Of a stretch of DNA of 64,000 nucleotides, positions 1-14,200 are shown one piece after another (positions within the stretch are counted from its first letter, which is position 1; each line of letters opens with the position of its first letter). The stretch is taken from positions 1 through 64,000 of the forward strand of contig MEDY01000067.1 of NCBI GenBank assembly GCA_001724265.1. Reading direction: 5' to 3'. The notes under the pieces are model-generated. The model saw only the letters and a list, made by a program, of their open reading frames with translations, ran no database searches and was not told the DNA's origin. The DNA is from Rhizaria sp. SCN 62-66. Its lineage: Eukaryota; Rhizaria, unplaced. The translations under genes were made by a program, and so were the position numbers.

Positions 1-1030
<1,030 letters not shown>

Positions 1031-4000
1031 ATGGCCACTAGGCTGACATCAGCGCGACCACGCTCTGCCATTCCAGGGCAACCTGTTGTAACGTTCGCGC
1101 CGCAGGACCAGCTTGTTTCAATTTCTGGTCCCGCACATGGTCCGCAAACAGCTGCTCCTGGCCCTCCTGTGCCTCCTATGCCAACTTCGTCTTCGTCTTC
1201 ATCCTCCTCTGCGGCAGCACCCGCTGCTTCTGCTTCTACGCGTCAGACTCCGGCGTACATGCGTGGCACGACCAGCAGCAGCCATCGCCGTCCCGCGCCT
1301 CCAGATGCTGCCCCTGCTGCTGATAGCAGTGCCCGTAACTCGCGGCCTGCCTCAGCACGTCCGACAAGCACCAACGCTGCTATGAGTAGCGCCAGTACAA
1401 CAAGAGCGGGTGATAACACACAACGGTGTTCACGCCCTGCTACTGCGCGTCCCAGTGCCATTACTGGACACGCGTGTGACGAGCCAATCAGCTCTATGTC
1501 TCTCAGTGTAACTGAACAACAACAGCAGAGCCAGCAACAGAAACAGCAACGGAAACAGCTGCCGCAGCAGCAACAGCGACCCGCTTCGTCCCGCTCCCCA
1601 GCTCGCGTTCCGTCGCACTCACCCGCGCGATCGCACTCCCCGACTTCGGCCACGCGGCCCACGTCCTCTCCAGGCCGGGACCGTGGCCGTGGGATCAGCG
1701 CCCGTGGCAACAGCGCCCGCGGCGGCCGCGCCCCGCCGCTGCCACCGCTGACGTCCCCGGCCAAGAACGCTGGAGCTGCCCAACCGGGCTCTGCGTCCGC
1801 GCGCCGCCCCCGCGGGTTACCACTGCCGCCGCCTGTGGGCAGCGCAGACCGCCGCGGTCCGCACAGCCGCTCTCCGCCCCGCACAGCCGCTGGTGGCAAC
1901 GCCATTTCTTCACCTTCGAGGTCGAACCACCACACCTCCCCTATTAACCGTAAAGGCTCCTCGCTCGCGCACAACCGCGCCGGGGCTTAGAGCGACGGCG
2001 GCTATGCCAGTGCCCGCGATCGTGACGGCGACGGCGCGCCGGGCAGCGAGTCGAATCTGCAACCTCTACCGTCGCCGCTGGAGCCGTGGCGCGAGCCGCA
2101 GCTGCTGGCGACCAACGCGCGCGGGAGCTACACCAACCACGCCGCGGATTCCGCCCGCGACGGTGGCTTGGCCAGTAGAGTATACGACCCGACTGAGCTG
2201 TACGAGCGGACGCACCCGCAGCCGACGGCGCACATCAGCGACGACGAGAACGATCCTGCCACGCCGGTCCGCGGCCGCAACGCCGGTCAGTCCCCGCCGG
2301 CGAGCTATCCGCAGCAACAGCAACACTAGCCACTGCAGCGCACCAGTCTGCCAGCCGCCGCGGCCTCATCTAACTAGTCCGCTACCGGCGCCGGTCACTC
2401 TGTCCCCGGCAGCGGCCAGTCCGACTCTGGCAGCCGCCACAGCAGCCCCGGGCGCCAGGGCCGGTCTCCGTCGGCGCGGCGCACCATGCGGCTTTCGGCG
2501 GCCGACATCCACGCAGTGCGCCGCGACAGCCTCTCGCACGTGCCGCTGAACGAGTTCGGACACGAAGTGGTGACGGACGCGGACCCGTTCGACCGGTGCG
2601 ACCTCGCCCAGCTGACCGCGACGGACCCTGCAGAGGCGGCGACGGCGGAGGCCGCGGGCAACGCGGCGGCGTCGGAGCTGGCGGCTGCCTTCCGCATCCG
2701 CGTTGCCGCCGCAATCGCGCCCTCAGCGGCGGCCGCGCAGACGCTGTCGACGACTGCGAAGCCGCCGCCGACGCCGCGGCCGGGCCGTTTCGCCACGGTG
2801 ACGCAGCAGAACGCCATCGCCGCGGCGCTCGCATCAGAGCAGCAGTGTTCGGCCGCGCACGCTGCCGCGGTCACCGCGTTGCGCGCTCTCTGCGCCGAGG
2901 CTGTCGCAGCAGCTACTACGGCCGTACGCGCGCGCGCTGTTGCAGAAGGCGAGGCGCGGGCACAGCGGCGGCGCGCGTAGCGTTTGCAGAGCGAGGCGCT
3001 CAAGCAGAGAAGGCGCGCGGGCGCTATGCAGGCCGCGCTGCTCCTCACTGCTATCGCTGCCAGGCGTGCCAAGGCTGCCGGGCCTGCTCAGACGCAAGTT
3101 GCACAGGAAACGCACTTTGGCAGCGCGGGCGCAGTCAATGGCAGCGGTGCGAGTCGTGCTATCTTGGGCTCCAACGCAAGTGCGTCTAGTTTCCAGTCTG
3201 ACATGGCGCTGCTCACAGTGACTGCGCCCGCCAGAGCCGCCGTTGCGGGTGCTGCTGGTGCGGCGGGCGATGAGGACGAGAACTACGGCCACGAGAACAT
3301 CTCGGTGCCGGATGCGCTCAACAACAGCGCCGCAAGAGGCTATCCCGCCGGCAACGGTGCGATAGACTCGCCCCGCCAAGGCGCCAATCGGGTTGGCGTC
3401 TCCCACATGCCTGCGCAAGCGCGCAGTGCCGCGACGCCAGGTCGCGTGGTCACACCGCCTCCTTCGCTGCTGTTCTCAGCGTCGGCCCGTAACACTGCAC
3501 ACCCCGATGCGCAACGCGCCGATCCCGTCGCCGCCGTTGCGCAGCTTGAGCTTGCTAATCATCAGCTCAAGTGCACTCTGGCGGCTGCGCGCGTGCGGCT
3601 GGGTACGCTTGGGTTGGAGCAAGCGCGCAAGAACGAGTACCGCATGGTGCTTGCCGCTGTCGGTGGCGCCGTTTTGCTGAACAAGATGCGCGTGCGCGGC
3701 GTGCTTTCGGGTGCTTATGGAACTCTGGCTTCTGCAATCGACGACGTCACCGGTGAGGCGCTACGCCGCAAGACTAGGACCGCCGCAGGCACAGCTTCTG
3801 CGCCTGTGAGCACCAACGGAGCCACGCAGAACACTGCGGCTGAGGTAAGGTCCCGGTCTCCCTCTCCTGTCCTCGCATCTTCATCTACGTCTGCGTCTAC
3901 TTCTGCTTCGGCGACGCGTCCCCGCTCTCCGACGCGCGGCAGATTGCCAACGCGCGCGCATTCGCCGTCGCGCGTGCCCACGCGGCTATCGGCGGCTGCA

Positions 4001-4966
4001 GTTGCAGCCACCGCGATGCCGACTCTAGCGCAGTCGCAACTGCGGCAGCTGCCGGAGGTGTCGCAATGGTTCGACACCCGTCCCGAAACGGAACATGAGC
4101 TCAAGCTCGCTCAATCGCACATCGCTCACACGCATGCACCGCCGCAGGCTGTATCTGACAAGCCTCCCCCGCGCGCGTCGTCGCCAACGTCTCCAGCAGC
4201 ACTGCTATCCAAGCCCGCACGTCGTCCCCGTGGACCGGCGCCGTCGCTACACAAAACGGCCATCGCGGTCGCTGCTGCGGCGGTGGCGGCGGCCGCTGCA
4301 GTGCGTGGCGCAACTGACGCGCGTGACACGGCTACGCGCGCGGCGGCATGGGAAGGCGCACGTGCTGCAGAGCTCAAGGAGCAGCTCCAGGCGAGCGCAG
4401 CGCGCATCGAGGCACTCGAAGCTGTTGCTGCGAAGCTACGCTCGCAGATTGATGACGGCGAATCGCGCGAGCAAGCGACGCGGCTTGAGCTAAAGCGCGT
4501 GCTCACAGCCCGCAAGAAGCCACTCGTGCCGGGCGGGTTTGGGCGCGGCCCGGTGACGGTGGCGCCGCAACCATGGTACCTCGCGACCACAGGCGGCGTG
4601 ACGTATCGAGACTACCGTGAAATGACAGGGCCGATGGAGGGCGAACCTCAGTCCGGCCGCAGGGGACGCAGGTATGACGCTGGTGTGGGGTTGGCTGCTG
4701 AGGTGCGCGAAGCGCAGCAACAGAAGCACCAACCGGTGTCACCGAAGGCACAGGAGCCACCCACTGAGTCTGCGTCAACTTCATCTGATCCTGCACCGGC
4801 AGCGCCTTCTGTTTCCGAGGCTGTGACAGCGCCTGAGGAGTCACCAAATGATCGGGGTGAGTATGCGCCTGAACACGGGGCTGCAAGTGCGAACAAGAAC
4901 TCGTACATAATAGTGATTGATGAGCCTGCTGTTATCGCCGAAGTTGCTGCAGTCGCAAGTGATTAA
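1031..4966 (+). CDS. hypothetical low-complexity protein with four in-frame TAG codons
   Basis: I do not recognise a family. Read with TAG as an amino acid, one frame runs from ATG 1031 to TAA 4964-4966, giving 1311 residues. In-frame TAG codons sit at 1988, 2327, 2375 and 2978, and there is no in-frame TAA or TGA. The first third is rich in Ser, Pro, Arg and Ala with SPxR-like motifs. Residues around 320-430 are less biased (SLEPW- and DPTELYER-like stretches), and a segment after 2486 (LSAADIHAVRRDSLSHVPL) also looks globular. A helical region near 3540-3700 (QLELANHQLK, EYRMVLAAVGG) and a short coiled coil near 4330-4500 follow. The end carries GGFGRGPVTVAPQPWYLATT. Under the standard code this would break into three proteins and a non-coding gap, although codon character is the same throughout. 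It is convergent with the giant PHD gene. Confidence 0.75.
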
Positions 4967-5239
4967 TGAAACAGTTATATGCTTAAAATGTACATTTAGT
5001 TAAATTGATGAAGTGGAGAGTTCACTTTTTGAACATTAGAATACATAATACTTGTTGATATTGATTACTACCAAGAAAATACTGGCGGCAAAAAGTGTTA
5101 AAAAAATAGAAATGTATTGGTCACGCAAATCAAGTGGCGTTTCAGATGGTATGGACTACAGTAACTCGTGTAAAGGTTCAATTATGAAAGTATGAAGATG
5201 ATTCAAGCAAAATATGTTTGCATGGTGCAATGTAATGGA
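4967..5239. other. convergent intergenic spacer
   Basis: An AT-rich gap of 273 bases between two stop codons of converging genes. It should hold both 3' untranslated regions. I see no gene, repeat or RNA in it. Confidence 0.6.
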
Positions 5240-8200
5240 TTATTTCTTGGAGCCGCCCTTAGCTCCTGCAGCGCCCTTACGCGCCGCAACAACGGGTGCA
5301 GCGGCAGAGCGCCCGCGGCGGGCCGGAGCAGCAGAACTCGGTGCAGGACCGCGCCGTCCGCCGCGTAAAGTGGGGCCTTCGTCCTCGCTCTCCTCGTCAG
5401 AGTCGGCGTCGACCTCGCCGGACTTAGCCTCGGCGTCGCTATCGGCGTCAGACTCAGCGACAGCAACGCTTGAGTCGCTGTCGTCGTTGTTGTCAGCGTC
5501 ACTGTCAACGAGCTCGGCGGTGTCGCGTCTACTGCCCTTCCGAGTGGGAGCGACAGTGGGCTTGGCACTGCGGCCGCGTGCAGCAGCAGGACTTGCAGCG
5601 GGAGCAGTCGCCGAAGCACCGCGTCCACGGGGACGTGCCGGCGTTGCAGCCGCAGCAGCGCTCGTCTTCTTGCCCTTGGTCGCCACAGGCGCAGTCTTGC
5701 CGGCGTCAGCGTCGGTGTCACTGCCAGAGTCAGATGAGAGTACAGCGGCATCGTCCGCGTCGCTGCCATAGTTGACAACGACTGGGTCGTTGCTTGAGTC
5801 ACTCAGCAGCGACACAGCGGTTGCTGCGGCCGCGTTCTCTGCCTCGTCATCGTCGGAGTCGTCCTTGCTCTTGGCGCCCTTTCTAGCCCCAGACTTGCCC
5901 GCCACAGCGGCAGCCTTCGAAGTGGCGGCCTTTGTCGCGGCTGGCGGACGTCCACGGCCACGCTTGACAACCGGTGCAAGATCGGTACTCTCCGTGGTGT
6001 CGTCGGGAGGGGCGGCTGACTCAGCCTCGGCTTCAGAGTCCGCGTCATTACCGGGAGCAGGGCGCTTGCGGTTGCCTGCAGTTGCCATCGCTCTCGGTCT
6101 AAAGGTCGTCGCGGGCGTAGACGCGGGGACTGACGCATCAACAACAGCGGGACTATCATCCACCGCAGCAACGGGTGCAGACGCCGTGGGATAGTATGCA
6201 GTTGCTGCGGTGTCAGCCTGCGTTGTGCCAGTCGTTGACGCAGCAGCATACGACGTGCCTGTGGGTGCGTATGCGTAACCCTGAGTTGCAGCGTATGCCT
6301 GAGTCTGAACTTGGGCCTGCGCCTGATCGGGGCTCTGGCCCTGGGACTGAGCGTAAGCAAGCGTCTGCGCCTGTGCATGCGCCTGTGCGGCTGCGGTGTA
6401 CTTCGCAAGCTCTGCAAGCAGCACCTCGTGCTCATATATCTTAGCCTTGAGGTGCAAGTCAACAGCGGTTACCACGGGCGCGGGCCACAAGTGCTGCGCC
6501 TGCACCTGCTGTTGCAGCTGCTCCAGCACGCGAACCGAGAAGAAGAGGTGCGGCGCAGAGCCCACTGCGTCAGCCAGGTGTTGCGACGAGTGCTGCGTCG
6601 CTGCGGTCAGGAGAGTGTCCACGAGCGTAGTCGCTAGCGCCGCGTGCTCTGCCGAGAGAGGCGCGAGCAGCTCAGGCGCAATCGGCGTCGGCGCAGGCGG
6701 CGTGACAGTCGGCACAGCCACAGCGATGGGCATGGGAGCGTTCACCGCAGGCGAAACACCAGCCACAGCAGTCGGCGACATTGCTGACGCGTCACCAGCA
6801 GCAGGCACATCAGTAGTGACGCCGCCCGGGGACATCATCGCCGTGGCCGTGGACGTGGACGGGTAAGTCCCGGCGGAGACCGACGTGGGGACAGAACCAG
6901 AGGCGGCGTAAGCTGCACCCGTGGAGTCGGTCGTGGTCGAACTCGACATCGTTGCGGCTGCACCGGGTACCGTTTGCGCGGTCTGCATGTAACCGTCAGT
7001 GACTGGCGATGTTCCGATGGGCTGCTGTTGCATCTGCTGCATCTGGTACTGTTGTTGCTGTTGCTGGTACGCCAGCTGCTGCTGTGAGTAGGCCATCTGC
7101 TGCTGCTGCTGCTGCGGCGGCGGCGGCGGCGGCGGCTGCGGCTGCTGCTGTGGCTGCTGTTGCTGCTGTTGCTGCTGAAGCAGCATCGCAGAAGTGGCAG
7201 TGTACGCATGTGCCGCGGCAGGGACGTTACTCACGCTCGAAGGCGGGCCGACAAAGCAGCAGCCAGGAACGGCCGCTGCAAAGGCCGCAGACAACGCACG
7301 CACCATCAGCCCACCGTCAGCATCGTTGACGGGCACAGCAGGGGATGCCTCCGCCTCAGCCTTGGCTGCGCGCACGGCGGCAGGAAGCGTCGCAGCAATC
7401 GCGGCGATCGCACTCAACGGAAGCTCAGAAAGCAAAGCACCGACGGTCACGAGCACGGCAGGAGGAGGCGTGCTGCCAGGCGTCAACGCCGAGGTCGCGG
7501 CGGCCATGGTCGTCTGTGGCAGCATCATCGGCAGCAGCGGGTGCGACGCAGCAGTCGCGGGTGCCACCGTAGAGTCAACAGCGACAGAACCAGTCGGGGT
7601 CGCAACGGCTGACGGCGCAGTAAGCGGGGCAGTTGCGATGATCGCGGCGACCAGAGAAGCAGCAGCAGTTGCGGCGGCAGCGACGGGATCGGCAGTCACG
7701 ATGGCGGCCGCAGCAGCGCCAACGGAAACAGTCGCCTTCTTGCCCTTCGCACCCTTCCCGGCGACAGCGCCCGCCTTGCCCTTGCCCTTGGCAGGCGCGG
7801 GGAGCGCGGACGCGGCAGTGCCATCGGTCATAGCGACTGCGCGCTGGCATGCAGCGAGGAGCGCGCGCACGGCAGCGGCGGCGGCAGGCGCGGTGGCAGC
7901 CGTGGCAGATAAGTATCGGCTCTCAGCAGCGGACAAGGGAGCGGCTCCAGTAGACGCAGTGACCACGGGAGCGGGCGTAGCAGTCGAGTACTTGTAGAAC
8001 GAATAACGCGCGACTGACTCGGCGGTGGCGTCGGCGGCCGCCGCCTTCTCGCGGCCAAACAGCAGCGCGCGCGCAGAGGTACCCGAGCCGGAGGCGATTG
8101 CGCCACCGACGGTGGAGGCCGGCGAGGGAGCAGGGCCCGTCACTGCGCTAGTGCTGGATGTCGCTGGCGCAAGAGACCACACACCGCTCTCGCCCACGGT

Positions 8201-11200
8201 CGTGGCCGCGAATGAACCAGCTGAGGAGCCAGCAGCCGAGCCTGCAGTAGAGCCCGCGGCCAGCGACGCCGCAGAAGGCATCGACGGCGACAGAGGGAAT
8301 AGGCCCGGAACGCCAGAGCCAGTGGCGCTGGCGGGGCCGGAGCCAGGGAACGACGGGGAGACGAGCGGCGAGTGGCCACTAGCGCCAAGGCCCGCGGCCG
8401 CGACGGCGATCGAAGACGGCTTGCGTGCACGCTCAGAACGCGGTCGCGCCTGAGATAGCGGCGAAGACAGTGGCGTCACCGAGCCCGCGGGTGCGGTGGC
8501 GAGTGATGCCGTGGACGCAGTGGCGTCGCCGGCAGCATCAGCGACGACGGAGCCACTGCTTGTAGAGGGCAACAGCGAGGGCAGCGCAGTTGCAGAGGGC
8601 GTCGAAGCAGCAGCTGCAGCAGCAGCCGCGGCGGCAGCAGCCTTACCCTTACTAGTGCCCGCCGTCGTAGTGCTCGGCGTGGCGGCGGGAGCGGCGCCGG
8701 CGCCCATCATAGACTGCACAAGAACCTGTGCCGTGTGGTACATGAGCTCGATCCGCGGCACGGCGGAGGCGACGGCAGCAGCGGCGGCGCGAGCCGGCGC
8801 GGGGCCCATCGCGACCATCGCAGTCGCAACGCCGCCTGAGCCAGTTGTCCCGGCACTGGAGCCGGAGCTCGCCGCGGGGACTGCACCCGACACTCCAGCG
8901 GCGGAACTAACAGAGAGGAGAGACAGGGAATGCATAGCGCTGCCAACGAGGCGTCCACGCACACGCGCAGCGGCAGCTCCAGCAACAGCGCCTCCAGCGG
9001 CAGCAGCGGCACGTGCGGCGGCGAGAGCATTCTTGTAGCCAGCGGCAGCGGCGCGGACGCGAGAAAGCGCGCCAACTGCAATGCGGAGCGGTGCGAGGTG
9101 CGGAGCGAGCGTTGATGCAGGCAGCGGCAGCAGCGAGCTCGCGTTGACGACGCCCGGGCCGCCGGCAGCGGCCAGAGCCTGCGCCTGCGCTTGCGCGTGT
9201 GCGTGCGAGAACCAGGCGCCGGTACCGTGCTGTGACGACAGTGCAACACCGTCTTCGTCCTCACCGTCACCTTCGCCGGTCATACCTGCAGACTTGAGAT
9301 GGGGGCCAGGGGCAGGCGCACGGCGGCGGCGCTTGGCGGGTGGCGCGGCGGCAGCGCCAGGAGCGCCAGCTTCGCCGGAGGCAGCCTCTGCTGAGCCCGC
9401 CTCAACAGGCGCCACAGCAGCCTCATCACCAGCAGTCGCACTGGAAGATGGGTCCGCGTTAGAGCTTGTTGCAGCGGGCGCGGAGGCAAGCGCGGCAGTT
9501 GAGTCCACGTTATCGCTGGAAGTCGCAGCTCCAGGAACGTCAGCCGCGACATCATCGTCCTCGATAAGTGAAATCGTGGCGGATGACTCAGCGGATGCGG
9601 GCGGCATCGGCGGAGCGGGTGGAGCTACGGCCGCGAAGGCCAGCAGGCTGCCGCTAATGCCAATCACCACGCCAGGCGCGGGCGCGTTGGTTGCGGCGGC
9701 GGTCGCAGCCGCGGGACCTGCGCCGGCGGCAACGGTGAGCAGTCCTAACAGCGCACGCGCAGTGTCCGTTGCGGGGAGTCCGTCGTTCTCATCTCCGTCC
9801 ACCGAGCCATCTCCGTTACTCGGCGACAGAGTGTTGGCAGAGGCCGCAATTGACGGGTAGGACGTCGGGTACGCTGGCGGAATAGCCAGATTCGACGGCG
9901 GCAGTGCCGTCGAAGCAGGCGCGGGCGACAGAAGCGTGCTTACAGTACTCAGGCACGCGCGCAGCGCCGCGGTCGCGGGGGCGTACGCAAGGCGCGAGGC
10001 TGCAGCGGCCGCAGACGCGGTGCGCGCGAGCAATGGGGCAAGAGCAGTGATCGTGGGCGCAGGCAGGGCCGTGGTGACCATGGTGGCGCGCAACAGCGAC
10101 GGCGGCGTGTGCCGCGAGCAGAGTGCAACGGCACGGGCCAGCGACGCAAAGCCAGGGCACGGCGCCGGCACGTGTGGCGGGCACAATGCCGCGGCAAGCG
10201 CGGGTCCAGGCGCAGGAGCGGCGGACGATGCAGCGGCAGCGGCTTTCGCGGCCGCAGTTGCACCAGGCGCGGGGTCATCAAACGCGATAGCGGACGACGC
10301 AGACGCCGCAGCAGCAGCAAGGGCAGGCGCTAACGCGGTTGCGAAGGACAGCTGCGGTGCGTTAGAGGAGGACGATGACGAGATGGGCAGCGGTGGCGGC
10401 AAAGACATGTGGCCACCCGCGATCGCGCCGTTACAGATCGGGTGGAAAACAAGCTAAAAATGGAAATATTAACAGAGGAACATAAGTTAAAAGATGTGAG
10501 ATATCAATAAAACATGTGGTCAAGATAATGATGAAGCAGATTTATAAAGTAGGGGGGTTCGTGACGTACGTTACACTTGAAGTCGGTACACTTGATGAGG
10601 AGTCCGCCAGCACGGTGGCAGACGTAACACTTCGTCGCAATCGGTGGCATCGCACCAGCACCAGCAGCAGCAGCCGCGGTCGCTGCAGCCGCTGCAGCAG
10701 CAGCGACGGAGGCCGCAGGCCCGCCAGCGAGCAGGCGCGTGAGATCCTTGAGACCAATCACAGGCTCCAGTGACAGCGGATGGGCGAAGCCGGCCTGTGC
10801 GCCTACGGCGCCCGCGGCCGCAGCCGCAGCAGTGGCAGCGGCAACAGCGGCCGCAGACGAGCCACCAGAGCCGGAGCCTGTGCCAGCGCCGGAGCCCGGC
10901 GTGCCTGCAGCGGCTGCGGCAGCCAGAGCAGCGTTTGCGGCCGCAGCAGCGGCGTCGGCAGCAATAGCGGCCTTCGCAGCAGCTCCAGGCGGCGCGCCGG
11001 GAGCGGCGGCAGCTGTCGCAGCAGCCGCGGCGGCGGTCGCAGCAGCGCTGGCGGACGCAGCGGCGTTGGCGAGGTGGTGCTGCAACGCGAGGGCTGCCGC
11101 TGAGCCAGCCTGGCCAGCGGCGCCTGCAGTGAGCGCGAGCACGACGCCACCTGCCGCAGCGCCGGAAGCGAGCGCGGCCTCGGCAACAGCGTCACCGGCA

Positions 11201-14200
11201 GCCGCGGTGGGGCACACGCCTGCAGCCGCGGCAGCGACGGTCGCAGCGGAGGCGGCGAGGCGTCCGCGCGCGGCAGCGGCCACGAGAACACCCCAGTGTG
11301 CCTCGGCCGGGGACGGGCCCCACGGCGGGCGCGCGCCAGCGGCAACCGCAGCGGCGGCGCCGGGCGCGGGCAGCCGCAGCGTGGTGCCCGGCGCGGCGCG
11401 GGGCGGCGCGTGGTCGCGCGCTGAAAGAAATCCGCCCCACAGCACGCAGGTGAGGTGCGCCCAGCGGCCCGCGGAGCCGGCAACGGGCACGAAGGCCGAG
11501 CCGCCGCGACGCGGGCACAGGATGCAGATCGGTGGGTCCGTGGTCAGCGCCGCAGCGGCAGCCGCGGAAGCTGCGGCAGCAGCGGCGGCGGACGCAGTGG
11601 AAGCGTTTGAAGTAGCCATGACCGCGGTTGTGTTGTTTGATGCGTTAGAGCTCGCGGCCTGGGACGAAGGAGCTGCTGCGGATGCAGCGGCAGCGGCTGC
11701 AGTCGGGGAAGGCAGCGGGGCCTCGCCAGCCACACCAGCTGCGGCACCGGCAGCAGATCCTGCGGCAGCCGTGCCGGCGCCAGATGCGGACGATCCAGCG
11801 GCAGCAGCGCCGCCGCGCCCGACAGCGCCGCCACGGCGCCCGCCGCGGCCGCCACGAGTGCCAGAGCCGGTGCCTGCCCGTGTGACCGCGGCGCCCGCGG
11901 CTCCCGCCGCAGCTGCGGTTGCGCCGTCGGCACCGGCACCGGTGGCAGCGGCGCCTGTCGTGGCGGTTGCAGAGTTCGCCGCAGCGGCCGTGGTGGGCGC
12001 AATCGTGCCGGCCGTGCCTGCGGTCGCGGGAATCGTGGCTGAAGCAGCCGTGGCGGACGAGGAGTGGCACTTGCGGCATCGCCAGAGCGCGAGCGCCGCG
12101 GGCAGCAGCACGGGCGCGGGCGGGGGCGAGGGGATGAGCTCAAGCTGCCGGTGCAGCATGCCGGGGCACCACGGCTGCGCGCAGTCGCACTCGTGCTCGC
12201 CGTCGTAACTGCCGCTCGAGGCCTGGCTCGCACACTGACGCGGGCCGGAGCGACCCCGCATGTGCGCCTCGGCGAGGTAGCCGGAGGCGAACGACAGCGG
12301 GCCGGTGACGGTGAGCGCCGCAGCGGCGGCGGGCGGCAGAGGCTGCGGGAGAGCGCGCGAGAGCGGCTGCGGACGGTACACAGGCGGCGCCGCGTACGTC
12401 AGCGCAGCGGGCAGCGCGGGGAGCGGCGTGCCAGCGGAGGCGGCCGCAGTGGCAGGACCAGCAGACGTCAGTGCCGCGGCAAGAGCGGCAGCAGCGGCGG
12501 GCGGCGCGAGACGCGTGAGCCCGGCCTCCTCAGCAGCCTGCAAAGCAGTCTGCATGGAACCCGCGCCGAAGCGGGCGCGCCGGAGCGGTGCAACCGAGAG
12601 CGTGGTGCCGTCGGCAGCGCGCAGGACCACAGTGCCCAGAGGCAGCGGTGCAGCGGCCTGGGCCGTCGACAACGCTGTAGCCGGGACTGCGCCGGCGCCA
12701 GGTGCCGTGGTGACAGAGACAGCAGCGGATGCCGCCGCGGCCGCAGCAGCGGCACACAGTGCGGCGAGCTCGGCGGTAGTCACACCGTAGCACTGCGGGT
12801 GTGCTTCGACACCGCATGACTGACACGTCAGCGTCGCGGTAGCTGGGTCACAGCCGTGACCGCGGTCGGCCACCTCGTCAGCGTCGCTGCCATCATGGCA
12901 GTGGGCATGGCAGGCGGGAGCGGCAGTGCCTAGTCCGTAGATCGCTCCAGAAGCGAGCTGACCACGCAGGTACACGGCCAGCGGCGCGGGGGCAGACAGC
13001 GGCGTAAGCGCGGGCAGCGAGGGGGGCAGGTTCTGTGAGCGCGCACGCTCACGGAAGGCCGCGGCAAGGCGGCGACGTTCGGCGCGAGGTAACGCGCTGA
13101 GGTCGGGAATTGTGCTTGCACTACCGAAACCGGCGGAAGAACTGAGGTATCCGACATCAGCAAGCACGTGGCGCCAACAAGCCGCAGCGGCTGCCCCACG
13201 ACGAGAGCGCTCGATTGCGTATGCGTGGGTTTGCGCAGCCCAGGCACGTTGCAGCCGCATAACTGAAGTCATCTCGGCCTGCTTGCGCGCGTGCGTGTCG
13301 CGCGCTGACTCAAAACAAATGGTGCAGCGTCCTGGCTCGCCAGCATCGCACACAGCCATGGGAGGCGGTGAAGAGATCAACGAGCTGACAGCTGACGCCA
13401 AAGTGGCAAGCGAAACCCCGCCGGGCCCTGTGGCGCCTGGAGCCCCGGGCACAGGACTGGGGACACGCGAGAGTGAAAGAGAGCGCTCGAACAGAGGCTG
13501 AAGCACGGTGAGCAGGTGGCGCGCTATCGACAGCTGGCCGCTAAGCCCACCCGTGCTGGAGGCAGCGCCGGGGACAGTGAGGGCGCCGTCGCCCGCAGTG
13601 GACGGTGAAGCGGCGGCGGAAGCGGCAGCAATGGCTGCAGCGGCTGCGGTGGCCGCGGGGCCTGCCGTGAGAGAGAGCAGCAGCAGCCCCGCACCTGTGG
13701 CAGAACCTGCAAGGAGACGGCTAATGTTCGACACGCGCGAACGCACAGCGGCCTGCGCAGAAGCAGCGCGCGCAGCGGCGGCGGCGTGACGTGCGCGCGC
13801 TGCGAGCGCACGCGTAGCCTCGAACTTAAGGCGGCGGAAGCGCATCGCAGCTGCAGGGCTCGCGGAAGATGCGAGAGCGCGCGCGCGGAAGGCGGACTGC
13901 ACAGAACGGCGAAGCTGGCAAAGAGAAAGCGGTGTAATGCGCTCGCAATCATTGGCTGGCAGCGAAAGAATTAGGATATTGGACGGTGCAGCAGCAGTAG
14001 ACGCAGAACGCGCGGCCGGCAGCAGCGACACAAGCACGGGGTTGAGGCTCGAACCGTTAGACGCAACGCGATCAATTTCCGTCGCAGTTAGTGCAAGACC
14101 AACGGTAGCGAAGCGCCGGAACACTGTCATTTGCGCAGCCATATCCACGTAGTCATTGGCAACCAGGGCATCGGGCATCACCTGCCCCAGTGTCTTCGTC

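Noticed and set aside
1893-2549. Separate 218-codon Arg/Ser/Thr-rich frame overlapping the first plus-strand gene
   Set aside because: It exists in another frame over the segment that becomes coding in the main frame once TAG is sense. Its composition is that of a shifted Ala/Pro/Arg frame.
1031-4966. Pseudogene decayed by nonsense mutations
   Set aside because: All four interruptions are TAG, with no TAA, TGA or frameshift. The same codon recurs in four other apparently intact genes.
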